From: a virus
Virus record (IMG/VR): IMGVR_UViG_3300024350_000252
Coordinates: 62,001-126,000 of that record
Strand: one strand, 5' to 3'
Length of the DNA stretch: 64,000 nt
The position numbers were made by a program, and so were the translations under genes. The notes beneath the pieces were generated by a model, which was not told the DNA's origin, did no database searches, and saw only the letters and a list, made by a program, of their open reading frames with translations. Positions 1-7,209 of the stretch are shown in pieces. Every line of letters begins with the position of its first letter. Within the stretch, counting starts at the first letter, position 1.

Positions 1-1
1 A

Positions 2-547
2 ATGGCCGACAACAATCTAGAAACACTAAGACGTGCTGTAGACGGTTTAGACGATCTTATACAGACAGGCGATAACTTGCCTGAATGGTGCCAGGAAAAG
101 ATCGCTGTAGCTAAAAATATGCTAGTAGCAGTGTGGGATTATATGGAATCAGAAGAAGCCACACATCAAGAAACAGAAGCCATGAACATGCCATTTGCTG
201 GCGCTGCTGTTGGGCATAAAGAAGGTCCAGCCGGTCAACTGAAAGGCCGCATGAAGCGTCCGGCTAGCGCAGGAGATCTAGTAGGCGGTGAGAGCATCGA
301 GAATGAAGCCAAGTATCATGGCAAGGAAGTTCCGCTAGGTAAAAAACTTCCCGGTGATGTTAAAAAATCTAAAGTCTATGTACGCGATCCAAAGACCGGC
401 AACATTAAAAAAGTAAACTTTGGTGATAAGAAAATGCGTATTAAGAAATCAAATCCTGCTCGTCGTAAGTCATTTAGAGCAAGACATAATTGCGCTAATC
501 CAGGACCACGCACTAAAGCTCGTTACTGGTCATGTAGGAGCTGGTAA
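2..547 (+). CDS. Conserved phage protein with basic C-terminal Cys motif (5' end may lie outside window)
   Basis: A 181-residue protein of unknown function. The N-terminal 50 residues are helical and acidic, with a segment around LPEWCQEKI that I recall from head-associated proteins of marine T4-like phages. The middle is low-complexity. The C-terminal 45 residues are very basic and end in an ARHNCANPGPRTKARYWSC motif, where a Cys pair and aromatics suggest a small nucleic-acid or metal-binding tail. The ATG at position 2 sits at the window edge, so the true start may be further upstream. The stop overlaps the next ATG (TAATG). The coding region is certain; the function is not. Confidence 0.75.
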   Translation: MADNNLETLRRAVDGLDDLIQTGDNLPEWCQEKIAVAKNMLVAVWDYMESEEATHQETEAMNMPFAGAAVGHKEGPAGQLKGRMKRPASAGDLVGGESIENEAKYHGKEVPLGKKLPGDVKKSKVYVRDPKTGNIKKVNFGDKKMRIKKSNPARRKSFRARHNCANPGPRTKARYWSCRSW

Positions 548-888
548 TGAGATTACAAGAGCTTTTTGCATCTCTTGAGAAAGAACAAGATCATAGACTA
601 GATCCTGAAATAAACTATCTAGCTGATCTTAAATTTTTCATCGACAACGATAATGATATCTTGTCTAAATTTTTCTTTCCTGCTATAAAACAACATAAAG
701 ACACTGCGTCACCAGACGACTATCATCACTATGTTGAACCCATTAAAAAGACCATAGTGATTTATTGTAAGAAACATGATCTCGATGATGTCAAAGATGA
801 CATATTCGGTGAAGATGATATTCTAGAACTAGCTAAGAGAATGGCTCAAGAACAACATAGATATATAGACCGAGGCGATTACGAATAA
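547..888 (+). CDS. Small acidic protein with capsid-targeting-like N terminus
   Basis: A 113-residue acidic protein rich in Asp, His and Lys, with no family I recognise. It begins MRLQELF, close to the N termini of seven other genes up to 4.6 kb, which fits a head-targeting peptide (inference). Start and stop overlap both neighbours, TAATG upstream and TAATG downstream, so it is translationally coupled. There is no membrane segment or signal peptide. It may be a head-internal protein. Confidence 0.72.
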   Translation: MRLQELFASLEKEQDHRLDPEINYLADLKFFIDNDNDILSKFFFPAIKQHKDTASPDDYHHYVEPIKKTIVIYCKKHDLDDVKDDIFGEDDILELAKRMAQEQHRYIDRGDYE

Positions 889-1979
889 TGAGACTAAAGC
901 AGTTATGGGAAGATTCGGGAGATTCTATAGCATTCTGTTTTGGTAGAATGAATCCTCCCACGCGAGGGCATAAAGCTGTGTTTGATACACTAGCAAAAAC
1001 CAACAAGAACTATAGAATATTCATTAGCCCCGCACAAAAACCCTTAAAAAATAATCCATTAGACTTTGATACAAAAATCAAATTTATCAGAGTGATGTTT
1101 CCAGAACATGCCGCACATGTTTCAGCAGATCCTGGCCTAAACACTATCATGGCTATCGCTGCTAAACTGTACGATGAAGGTTACAGGAAAATCACATTCG
1201 TAGGTGGCAGTGATAGAGTTGGCACATTCAAAGAGCTACTAGACAAATATAATGGGGTAGAAATGCCCAACGGCATGTACAACTTTGAAGAAATAAATGT
1301 TGTTACTAGCGGAGACAGAGATCCCGATGACGAGGGACTAGCAGGAATTAGTGCTAGTGGCGCACGTGATGCTGCTAGAGCAGGAGATGTAGAAGCATTC
1401 ACTGAAATAACAGGTGCAGGCAAGTATGCCAAGCAATTATATGATGCTGTACGTTCGGGATTAAAAATCAAAGAAGAAGTTAATGAAGGTCCATTAGAAC
1501 TTAACACTAAAGATCCTGTTGTAGTTATATCTGATCCTAAGACAGGAAAGATACTAGATAAAATGAATCTGTCTGCCGCTGCTATAAAATATAGATTAGG
1601 TCCGCCAGAGAATGTCAAGCAACAATTAGCACATCAAAACTACACTACCATAGGAAACTATGTAGTACAGGCACCAATGACAGGACAAGCCGCAGAGGCA
1701 ATATTAGTAAATGATCCAGAGAAAGGTGCTCAGATCCGTCCAGACGGTGGTATGGGAACTTGGGATGAAAAATCTCTAGTATCTAACCTAAGCCGTAAAT
1801 TTGAATCTATACAAGAGTTTCTCAAATACGGTAACTACGAAAATATCGAATACGTATTATACAAAGCAGGTGCTATGGAATCTATGATAACAGCGTTAGC
1901 ACAATACAATAGATTCAAACAGAAACAAGGCAAACGCCCCATAGGCAGAGGCCGAGAAATAGATATGGGGAAATACTGA
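888..1979 (+). CDS. Cytidylyltransferase-like nucleotidyltransferase with C-terminal extension
   Basis: A 363-residue protein. Residues 12-195 form a nucleotidylyltransferase (HIGH superfamily) domain. It has FGRMNPPTRGHK at about 18-29, where T-R-G-H is the TxGH nucleotide-binding motif, a GGSDR segment near residue 105, and an ISASGAR motif matching the family's ISxTxxR signature. Relatives include NMN adenylyltransferase and phosphopantetheine adenylyltransferase. The substrate cannot be read from the sequence, although T4-like phages often carry NAD-related members. Residues 200-363 form a second, unrecognised domain. The N terminus, MRLKQLWED, resembles the putative head-targeting peptide of its neighbours, so the enzyme could be packaged in the capsid. 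Confidence 0.85.
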   Translation: MRLKQLWEDSGDSIAFCFGRMNPPTRGHKAVFDTLAKTNKNYRIFISPAQKPLKNNPLDFDTKIKFIRVMFPEHAAHVSADPGLNTIMAIAAKLYDEGYRKITFVGGSDRVGTFKELLDKYNGVEMPNGMYNFEEINVVTSGDRDPDDEGLAGISASGARDAARAGDVEAFTEITGAGKYAKQLYDAVRSGLKIKEEVNEGPLELNTKDPVVVISDPKTGKILDKMNLSAAAIKYRLGPPENVKQQLAHQNYTTIGNYVVQAPMTGQAAEAILVNDPEKGAQIRPDGGMGTWDEKSLVSNLSRKFESIQEFLKYGNYENIEYVLYKAGAMESMITALAQYNRFKQKQGKRPIGRGREIDMGKY

Positions 1980-2164
1980 TGCGTCTACGTGACTTATTTG
2001 AAAACGACTTACCTAAAAAGAGAGATCCTAATTGGAAAACTCTACAGGCCAAGCGTACTAGTGGTGCTGCTGGTGTTCATCGCGATAAGAAAAAAGAACA
2101 GAAGCAAGGCTACGAAAAACATAAAAGTAAATCTACAGAAGAATCTCAAGATGGAACTCAGTGA
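1979..2164 (+). CDS. Small basic protein with capsid-targeting-like N terminus
   Basis: A 61-residue, highly charged Lys/Arg/Gln-rich protein, probably disordered. It begins MRLRDLFEND, one of the clearest copies of the N-terminal motif shared in this gene run. L-F-E followed by N fits the L/I-x-E rule for T4-type prohead protease cleavage. The start overlaps the previous stop (TGATG), and its 3' end overlaps the next gene by 14 bp. A small DNA-binding internal head protein is a reasonable guess. Confidence 0.65.
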   Translation: MRLRDLFENDLPKKRDPNWKTLQAKRTSGAAGVHRDKKKEQKQGYEKHKSKSTEESQDGTQ

Positions 2165-2354
2165 ATTAAAACGCCTAGCAGGCATAACAGAATTTAAGGG
2201 CTATCAGCCATACGGCGGTAGCAATATAAGTATTACTGGCAATGAAAAAGGCGAACTGATGAAAAAACACAATATCAAACCAGGAACACCTGAATGGTTC
2301 CAGTTATGGTTTAGCAAGCCTTATCTAACCGGTGAAAAACCTGTAGGAAAATAA
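2151..2354 (+). CDS. Small conserved phage protein, possible head-internal protein
   Basis: 67 residues from ATG 2151. The reading frame is open further upstream, but that part overlaps the preceding gene, and a start at 2151 gives the usual short overlap. The N terminus, MELSELKRLAGITEF, matches the local targeting-like motif and contains I-T-E, a fit to the prohead protease site. The remainder contains PGTPEWFQLWFSKPYLTGEKP, which I recall as a conserved block in T4-like aquatic phages. No enzymatic motif is visible. Confidence 0.68.
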   Translation: MELSELKRLAGITEFKGYQPYGGSNISITGNEKGELMKKHNIKPGTPEWFQLWFSKPYLTGEKPVGK

Positions 2355-2355
2355 A

Positions 2356-2700
2356 ATGCGTTGGAAAGAAATAACAGAAGGTTTGAAAAAAGAAAATACC
2401 ACAGTACATGGCGCTAAAACCTTTCCTGCGATCAAAGGATGGACTTATGATATGTATAGATGGGGTGTGGCTGCAGCTGGTAGCCCAGATCCACTACATG
2501 ACATGGCTAAAGAAAGCGATATCGCTAATAATCTAGTAGCTGTACAATTCAGTGATGGCGATAGAGAAATCATAGACCACAGCGCAAAAAGAATTGGTTT
2601 GAAAACACAAAAAATAGGTCCCGACAAAAGAAAAGAAAGCGAACACATCAACAATGCTAGTCCTGTAGCTAATGTAAAAAGAAATCGTTTCGGAGTTTAA
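2356..2700 (+). CDS. Conserved phage protein with ITE|G protease-like site
   Basis: A 114-residue protein beginning [13 protein letters not shown]. The I-T-E|G junction at residues 6-9 is a textbook match to the T4 gp21 cleavage rule, so removal of an 8-residue leader in the prohead is plausible. The body ([15 protein letters not shown], then [16 protein letters not shown]) looks globular, and I recall it as a conserved unknown in marine T4-like phages. The C terminus is basic. It lies between a small head-type gene and the Fe-S carrier. Function unknown. Confidence 0.72.
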   Translation: MRWKEITEGLKKENTTVHGAKTFPAIKGWTYDMYRWGVAAAGSPDPLHDMAKESDIANNLVAVQFSDGDREIIDHSAKRIGLKTQKIGPDKRKESEHINNASPVANVKRNRFGV

Positions 2701-2701
2701 C

Positions 2702-3025
2702 ATGGTAGAAATCACTCCAGCAGCAAAAGTCAAAATACAAGATTTACTTTCAGAAGAAAATAATGAAAATCTAAAACTTCGTACCTTTGTACAAGGTGGA
2801 GGATGTAGTGGGTTTAGTTATGGGTTTACTTTTGATGATGTAAAAAACGATGATGATTTTTCTATAGATATCGGACGTTGGCAAGTGCTTATCGATTCTA
2901 TGAGCATGATGTATCTAGAAGGTGCCAGCATAGATTACAAAGAAGATATCATGGGCAGTCAATTTGTTATCAGCAATCCTAATGCGCAAAGCACATGTGG
3001 TTGCGGGAGCAGTTTTTCAGTATGA
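2702..3025 (+). CDS. iscA: A-type iron-sulfur cluster carrier (IscA/ErpA/HesB family)
   Basis: A 107-residue, full-length A-type carrier. The three cluster ligands are visible: Cys35 in the [11 protein letters not shown] signature and Cys99/Cys101 in the terminal CGCG motif. Family members receive Fe-S clusters from the assembly scaffold and pass them to apo-proteins in the cytoplasm. It lacks the N-terminal targeting-like peptide of its neighbours, so it probably acts in the cell rather than in the head. Possible clients encoded here are QueE and the radical SAM enzyme at 27.1-28.5 kb (inference). The stop overlaps the start of a 23-residue reading frame. Confidence 0.93.
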   Translation: MVEITPAAKVKIQDLLSEENNENLKLRTFVQGGGCSGFSYGFTFDDVKNDDDFSIDIGRWQVLIDSMSMMYLEGASIDYKEDIMGSQFVISNPNAQSTCGCGSSFSV

Positions 3026-3093
3026 ACGAGTATCCAGTATATCCAGAGGATGATGGTTATGACCGTCCGAGAAACCCTTATAGCCCTGTTTAA
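3022..3093 (+). CDS. Possible 23-residue ORF overlapping iscA
   Basis: The ATG at 3022 overlaps the iscA stop as ATGA, the coupling seen throughout this operon. It encodes 23 residues rich in Tyr, Pro and Asp. There is no homology evidence. The case rests on the overlap and on otherwise filling the gap, and it competes with the better candidate starting at 3059 in another frame. Confidence 0.3.
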   Translation: MNEYPVYPEDDGYDRPRNPYSPV

Positions 3094-3160
3094 AGACATA
3101 CTAGAAGGAATTATTAGATTTGGTTGTGGCCTAGCAGGAATAATTTATGAGAGCAAGTGA
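3059..3160 (+). CDS. Small hydrophobic peptide (33 aa)
   Basis: A 33-residue peptide with an amphipathic, hydrophobic profile: a central stretch from [12 protein letters not shown] to CGLAGIIYESK. It looks like a real short membrane-associated or helical protein rather than noise, and I recall similar short frames in marine T4-like phages. It fills the gap between iscA and the HAD gene and overlaps the latter by 14 bp. Function unknown. Confidence 0.45.
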   Translation: MTVRETLIALFKDILEGIIRFGCGLAGIIYESK

Positions 3161-4241
3161 ATTAAAATTACCGCAGGGAATGGAAGTCTATGTTGACATG
3201 GACGGTGTCCTCGCAGATTTTTTCTCAGAATATGCCAAACTAGCCGGTATCGAATCAGGCAACTACAGAGACATTCCTCCAGCTAAAGCAGATCCAACGT
3301 TAAACAAGATGATAGGCACTGACTTCTTTTATAGATTGCCTAAGTTTCCTACCGCTGACAAACTACTAGATATCGTTGTCGATGCTGCTGGCAGCTATAA
3401 TATCTGTTCAAGCCCTCTCAGAGGCGATCACGAAAATTCCGGTGTACAAAAAAGACGCTGGATAGAAAAACATCTAGCAGTAAAACCTAAAAATATTTTT
3501 ATAGTAGCTAACAAAGCCAAGTACGCAGTCAATGCCAATGGCATGCCTAATGTCTTAATAGATGATAGAGGTAGCAACATTTCATCCTGGGAAGCAGCAG
3601 GCGGTATAGGTATCAAATATCAAGCTGACGAAGATACACTTAAAAAAGTATTAGATGGGTTGAAACGTGCCCGTCGTGTTGGTCAAGGAGAAGAGCCTCA
3701 CGAACCACAACAGCTAATCAGCAAAGATAGAGGCGGCAGCAATGCTATCGCTACTGCCAAAGACGAAAGTATCGAAGAATCAAGAAGATCTGGGTTTTAT
3801 TCTGTACACAAGTTCTTAACAAAATACAATAGATTCGACCCTATAGGCAGTCCTACTAAGTTTTCCGGAAGTGCTGTCGGCAAGACTTTGGACTATCTCA
3901 AACAGACTAACATGCCAGTAAAGGTAACTATCAATGATCATAAAGGTGAATTTGATAGTGTGATTATCGAACCGGGCGATCACGTAAAACGTGCTGTCGA
4001 AAGACTGGGTTTCATAGATGACAGTCCGGATGTAGCATTAGACGTTAAAGAAGTTAGCAAGCAAGGTGTGGCGGAAAACTTTGCTGATGGCAAAGGACCA
4101 GGTCGCCCAGGTGATAGCCAACGCCATGGAATACCTAAAAAAGCCACTATGGCTGAATTAGAAAAAGCCTCACACGCTAAAGGACGTAAAGGACAGCTAG
4201 CCCGTTGGCAAATAAATATGAGACGGGGTAGAAAGAAATGA
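3147..4241 (+). CDS. HAD-superfamily 5'(3')-nucleotidase-like protein with long C-terminal extension
   Basis: A 364-residue protein. Residues 12-175 are a HAD phosphatase domain of the 5'-nucleotidase (NT5C) type. Motif I is DMDGVLADF with nucleophile Asp17 and acid/base Asp19. A Ser in ICSSP supplies motif II, and IDDRGSN supplies the metal-binding acidic pair. Family members dephosphorylate (deoxy)nucleoside monophosphates. Residues 200-364 are an added tail ending in a Lys/Arg-rich segment. The MRASELKLPQG start matches the local N-terminal pattern, so this enzyme too may be head-packaged. ATGA overlap links it to the next gene. Confidence 0.85.
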   Translation: MRASELKLPQGMEVYVDMDGVLADFFSEYAKLAGIESGNYRDIPPAKADPTLNKMIGTDFFYRLPKFPTADKLLDIVVDAAGSYNICSSPLRGDHENSGVQKRRWIEKHLAVKPKNIFIVANKAKYAVNANGMPNVLIDDRGSNISSWEAAGGIGIKYQADEDTLKKVLDGLKRARRVGQGEEPHEPQQLISKDRGGSNAIATAKDESIEESRRSGFYSVHKFLTKYNRFDPIGSPTKFSGSAVGKTLDYLKQTNMPVKVTINDHKGEFDSVIIEPGDHVKRAVERLGFIDDSPDVALDVKEVSKQGVAENFADGKGPGRPGDSQRHGIPKKATMAELEKASHAKGRKGQLARWQINMRRGRKK

Positions 4242-4423
4242 GATTTGGCGAGCTAGTAAATGATTATAGATATTATGGAGCTAGGATCAAGGTAAAACTT
4301 AATGGATCTACTTCTTACATTGATACAGCAGTTAACGCTAAAAACAGAGAAATGGCTAGGAGATTGTTTAAAGTAATGTACGGGCCCAGCTCTATGGTAA
4401 CTAATGTACGAGAAATCAAATGA
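4238..4423 (+). CDS. Small basic protein with capsid-targeting-like N terminus
   Basis: A 61-residue basic protein starting MRFGELVNDY. After the leader, the body alternates strand-like (RIKVKLNGSTSYIDTAV) and helical (NREMARRLFKVMYG) segments, suggesting a small folded domain. ATGA overlaps exist at both ends. An AATAAATA octamer lies at 4211-4218, about 20 bp upstream, inside the preceding coding region. No known family. Confidence 0.65.
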   Translation: MRFGELVNDYRYYGARIKVKLNGSTSYIDTAVNAKNREMARRLFKVMYGPSSMVTNVREIK

Positions 4424-4611
4424 AATTAGCAGAACTACTAGCAAAACCATCAAAAATCAAGGAATCTGCTACAGCAGGTGCTACTAGCGCAGGAAATATA
4501 GCGTCTGTAGCCAACCCTAACATAGCTAGATCTAAGAAAAAAGTAAAAACAGCTAATGCCCTTGATACCAAGGACGTAAGCATATTCGGCGGTCCGGCTT
4601 TCAAAAGATAA
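4420..4611 (+). CDS. Small Ala/Lys-rich protein, possibly frameshifted at its 3' end
   Basis: A 63-residue, Ala/Ser/Lys-rich, probably disordered protein beginning MKLAELLAKPSKIKES, which fits the shared leader with an I-K-E|S cleavage-like site. It ends at a TAA at 4609. In the +1 frame, reading from 4607 continues without a stop to 4672 as a plausible Lys-rich tail (DKYTYEKKAHGANKLMKTQGK, about 21 residues) stopping just before the next gene. One extra A in the AAAA run at 4603-4606 would explain this. Alternatively the GATAAATA at 4607-4614 is a late promoter. Confidence 0.65.
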   Translation: MKLAELLAKPSKIKESATAGATSAGNIASVANPNIARSKKKVKTANALDTKDVSIFGGPAFKR

Positions 4612-4673
4612 ATATACGTATGAAAAGAAAGCTCATGGAGCCAACAAGTTAATGAAGACCCAAGGAAAATAAC

Positions 4674-5909
4674 ATGGATTTTAAAGCACTCATCCAAAAA
4701 ATAGACAGTATTGATATTCCAGCGACGCCTGTAGCAGCACCAAAGCTAGCTGATCCCGTCGTACTAGAAGAAAGCATGGCTATCAAGGTTCTAGCAGGAG
4801 TTACTCCGCTAACAGAATCAATTCTAGCTGAAAAGAAAGCCAAGCCCGATTTCCTAGATATGGATAAAGATGGCAACAAGAAAGAGCCAATGAAAAAGGC
4901 AGCTAAAGACGCTAAGGTCAAAGAAGCTTCCGAACACAAAGACAAGGATTCATTTGATAAGAGTGCTAAACCAGGTGATACTGTCAAAACTTCTAAGGGC
5001 ACATTGACCAAGACCAAGACTGGTGTCAAGCATGAGCGCAAATATACAGAAGGTATGGAAAGCACAGCAGAAATGGCTCATCACCATGCTTCAGAATATG
5101 CCAAGCATCACAAAGCAGGAAACCTAGAGATGTGTATGCATCACAAAGAATCCTGTGAAAAATGCGGTGGTAAGATTTCACACGGTGAAATGGGTGAATG
5201 CTACCATCAACACGCAGGCATGAACCAAGGTCAACCATACAATGTACAAGAAGGTGTTATCGGCGCAGGAGTAGGCGCTGGCCTAGGAGCTCTAGTCGGT
5301 GGACCAGTTGGTGCTGTCGTAGGTGGCGGTTTGGGTCAAGCTGTAACCAATTCTATGACCAACGAAACTAAAAAGTGTACCTGTGAAACTGTAGGCAAGA
5401 CCAAATGCTCAGTACATGGTTCGATGAAAGAAGCTTCTACAGGAGATTATTCTGCCAAGAAAGCTCGCGCTGGTAAAGACATTGGTAAGCCAGGTAAGAA
5501 CTTTTCTAAGATTGCTAAGTCAGCAGGTGGTGGAGAAAAAGGCAAGAAGATTGCCGGCGCTGTGTTAAAGAAACAACGTGCCAACGAAGCTGCCAAACCA
5601 GATTATATCGATCTAGACAAAGATGGTAACAAGAAAGAGCCAATGAAGAAGGCAGCTAAGGATGCTAAAACCAAGAAGCCTATGAAAGAATCAGTAGAAA
5701 CAAAACTGACCTTTGTCAATGCTCTTGCTATCGTTAAAGAAAGCAATTACACAAAACAGATCGATCCTAAAGATGAAGCACTGTGGGATTGGGCTCAACG
5801 TGTAGCAAAAAACAAATTCACTGAATCAGCAAAAGCAGATGCGTTTGCCGCTATGACCTATGAAAGAATGGGCGGTGATTGGGACGTCTGCGATACTATT
5901 ACAGAATAA
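4674..5909 (+). CDS. Large Lys/His-rich protein with duplicated DxDxDG motif and glycine zipper
   Basis: A 411-residue composite protein, probably virion-associated. Near residue 47 an L-T-E|S site fits prohead protease cleavage. A motif of about 25 residues (FLDMDKDGNKKEPMKKAAKD) occurs twice, near residues 58-82 and 306-330; its DMDKDG/DLDKDG core resembles a calcium-binding loop. A His/Cys cluster (residues about 135-180, including CEKCGG) and a second Cys set (KCTCETVGKTKC) suggest metal binding. Between them, residues about 196-225 form a glycine zipper (GAGVGAGLGALVGGPVG), typical of membrane-inserting helices. The C-terminal 70 residues appear globular. A membrane role during DNA entry is possible but unproven. 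Confidence 0.75.
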   Translation: MDFKALIQKIDSIDIPATPVAAPKLADPVVLEESMAIKVLAGVTPLTESILAEKKAKPDFLDMDKDGNKKEPMKKAAKDAKVKEASEHKDKDSFDKSAKPGDTVKTSKGTLTKTKTGVKHERKYTEGMESTAEMAHHHASEYAKHHKAGNLEMCMHHKESCEKCGGKISHGEMGECYHQHAGMNQGQPYNVQEGVIGAGVGAGLGALVGGPVGAVVGGGLGQAVTNSMTNETKKCTCETVGKTKCSVHGSMKEASTGDYSAKKARAGKDIGKPGKNFSKIAKSAGGGEKGKKIAGAVLKKQRANEAAKPDYIDLDKDGNKKEPMKKAAKDAKTKKPMKESVETKLTFVNALAIVKESNYTKQIDPKDEALWDWAQRVAKNKFTESAKADAFAAMTYERMGGDWDVCDTITE

Positions 5910-5920
5910 GGAAATAAAAG

Positions 5921-6535
5921 ATGGCTAGTCTAGAACAAATCCAAGCTGCTTTCCCACATGCTAATCCTAACAGAATAGCTGAACTATATGATGGATTCAT
6001 GGAAGCATTTGAATTGTTTGAAATTAACACACCTTCAAGACAAGCTGCTTTCTTAGCGCAATGCGCACATGAAAGTGGCAACTTTAATGCTATGGTAGAA
6101 AATCTAAATTACTCAGCCGATGGTTTACAAAAGATTTTCCATAAGTATTTTCCAGATTCAGAAATAGCAAGTCAATACGCTCGCAAACCAGAAATGATTG
6201 CCAACAGAGTGTATGCTAACAGAATGGGCAACGGTGACGAAGCCAGCGGAGATGGTTTCCGCTATCGTGGTCGTGGACTGATCCAAGTCACAGGCAAGAA
6301 CAACTACAGAGCCTGTGGTGATGCTCTTGGTGCTGATTTATTATCAGAACCAGATCTATTAGAAACATCCCCAGGCGCAGTACTATCAGCTGGTTGGTTC
6401 TGGGCTGCTAATGGGTTGAATGCCTACGCAGATGCCGGCGACATCCTAACAATGACCAAACGTATCAATGGCGGCACTATTGGTCTAGAAGATCGCAAAA
6501 AGCATTACGAACACGCGATGCACGTTTTGGCATAA
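5921..6535 (+). CDS. GH19-type endolysin (chitinase-like muramidase)
   Basis: A 204-residue glycoside hydrolase family 19 domain without a signal peptide or extra binding domain. The catalytic acid Glu51 is in CAHESGNF. The substrate-cleft signature YRGRGLIQVTGKNNY lies at about 114-128, and a C-terminal FWAANGLNAYAD helix follows. Phage GH19 enzymes cleave peptidoglycan glycan strands and act as lysins; release would normally need a holin, which I do not recognise nearby. The upstream gene ends 11 bp before. It is the last gene of this run before a probable promoter. Confidence 0.92.
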   Translation: MASLEQIQAAFPHANPNRIAELYDGFMEAFELFEINTPSRQAAFLAQCAHESGNFNAMVENLNYSADGLQKIFHKYFPDSEIASQYARKPEMIANRVYANRMGNGDEASGDGFRYRGRGLIQVTGKNNYRACGDALGADLLSEPDLLETSPGAVLSAGWFWAANGLNAYADAGDILTMTKRINGGTIGLEDRKKHYEHAMHVLA

Positions 6536-6541
6536 AAATTT

Positions 6542-6571
6542 TTGCTCTTCGGGGCTCAAGTCATATATAAT
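6542..6571 (+). promoter_or_regulatory. Putative sigma70-like promoter before the DsbA-like gene
   Basis: The 59-bp gap between the lysin and the DsbA-like gene contains a consensus -10 (TATAAT, 6566-6571). A partial -35 (TTGCTC, 6542-6547) lies 18 bp upstream. The -35 overlaps a small GCTC-TTCG-GGGC hairpin (6544-6555). The next gene has a good Shine-Dalgarno (AGGAG, 6581-6585). The -10 is strong and the -35 weak, so a phage-modified polymerase or an activator might be needed. Confidence 0.45.
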
Positions 6572-6594
6572 AGCTATATTAGGAGTTATTATAA

Positions 6595-6855
6595 ATGGCT
6601 AAAATTTACGGTCCCGAAGAAAAAGCAAAATTAGAACGTTTAATCGCAGAAGGTTCTAATGTTCTAAGAGAAGTAGAAGACCTACAAGAAGGTCTTAAAG
6701 AAACTGTCAAAGCTGTGGCAGAAGAACTCCAAGTAAAACCCAGCATCATCAACAAAGCTATACGTATCGCTCATAAGGGTAACTGGAAAGACCACGAATC
6801 TGAATGGGAAGAAATCGAAGGCATCCTCGGTGTTACTAAACATTTACCAGAATGA
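6595..6855 (+). CDS. dsbA: DsbA-like double-stranded DNA-binding protein
   Basis: An 86-residue, all-helical charged protein matching T4 DsbA in size and layout: an N-terminal coiled helix (residues 5-45), then a compact helical domain with ELQVKPSIINKAIRIAHKGNW resembling the DsbA C-terminal block. In T4, DsbA binds double-stranded DNA near late promoters and modulates late transcription. It is preceded by AGGAG and a probable promoter, and its stop overlaps the next start (ATGATAG). No oxidoreductase motif is present, so it is unrelated to periplasmic DsbA. Confidence 0.82.
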   Translation: MAKIYGPEEKAKLERLIAEGSNVLREVEDLQEGLKETVKAVAEELQVKPSIINKAIRIAHKGNWKDHESEWEEIEGILGVTKHLPE

Positions 6856-7142
6856 TAGATCTATTAAAACCCACATTCGATTGGATTAGGGATGACTGGT
6901 CTAGTCATCCTGTCCGCTTTGTGGTGGAGTTGTTTGCTTGGGCTATCAGCATATTTTGTAGTATCACGATGGCAGTCACTGTACCAAACCCGCCTCTTTT
7001 GGCTCTCTACCCTGTTTGGATTACTGGCTGTGCTCTGTATGCTTGGGCTGCTTGGACTAGAAAAAGTTTCGGCATGTTGGCTAACTATATCTTGCTGACC
7101 AGTATCGATACTGTTGGCTTGATAAGAATGCTAACTAATTAA
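6852..7142 (+). CDS. Small three-helix inner-membrane protein
   Basis: A 96-residue protein with three predicted transmembrane segments (about 22-44, 47-68 and 74-93). They are separated by short loops containing NPP and WTRKSFG. The N-terminal 20 residues are amphipathic and Trp-rich. I recall similar proteins between dsbA-like and polymerase genes in marine T4-like phages. It could be a transporter-like (PnuC-related) fragment or a lysis or membrane-remodelling protein; no motif decides this. It overlaps the dsbA stop by 4 bp and precedes the polymerase operator. Confidence 0.75.
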   Translation: MIDLLKPTFDWIRDDWSSHPVRFVVELFAWAISIFCSITMAVTVPNPPLLALYPVWITGCALYAWAAWTRKSFGMLANYILLTSIDTVGLIRMLTN

Positions 7143-7155
7143 TATAGATTACGGT

Positions 7156-7209
7156 TGATCAGCCATAAATGATCAGTTTGGTATTTGCCAGCCCTAAATG
7201 GCATAGGAG
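7156..7209 (+). promoter_or_regulatory. Tandem 8-nt-loop hairpins: probable gp43 translational operator
   Basis: Two hairpins lie in the leader of the DNA polymerase gene. Hairpin 1 has a 6-bp TGATCA stem (7156-7161 with 7170-7175) closing loop GCCATAAA (7162-7169). Hairpin 2 has a 5-bp stem TGCCA/TGGCA (7186-7190 with 7199-7203) closing loop GCCCTAAA (7191-7198). The loops are both 8 nt and differ at one base, while the stems differ completely, so the loop sequence is what is conserved. The ribosome binding site AGGAG (7205-7209) starts 2 nt after hairpin 2. T4 gp43 represses its own translation by binding a short-stem, 8-nt-loop hairpin at the same position. Confidence 0.75.

Noticed and set aside
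1181-1618. Antisense open frame of 145 codons opposite the nucleotidyltransferase gene
   Set aside because: It lies wholly inside a clearly coding gene on the other strand, has low-complexity Ser/Leu/Pro composition typical of a codon-usage shadow, and no ribosome site.
4620-4652. Ten-codon frame between two head-type genes
   Set aside because: Too short and without a ribosome site. The +1 extension of the upstream gene explains the same bases better.
6544-6555. GCTC-TTCG-GGGC hairpin after the lysin as an intrinsic terminator
   Set aside because: The stem is only 4 bp and no T-run follows it. It overlaps the putative -35.
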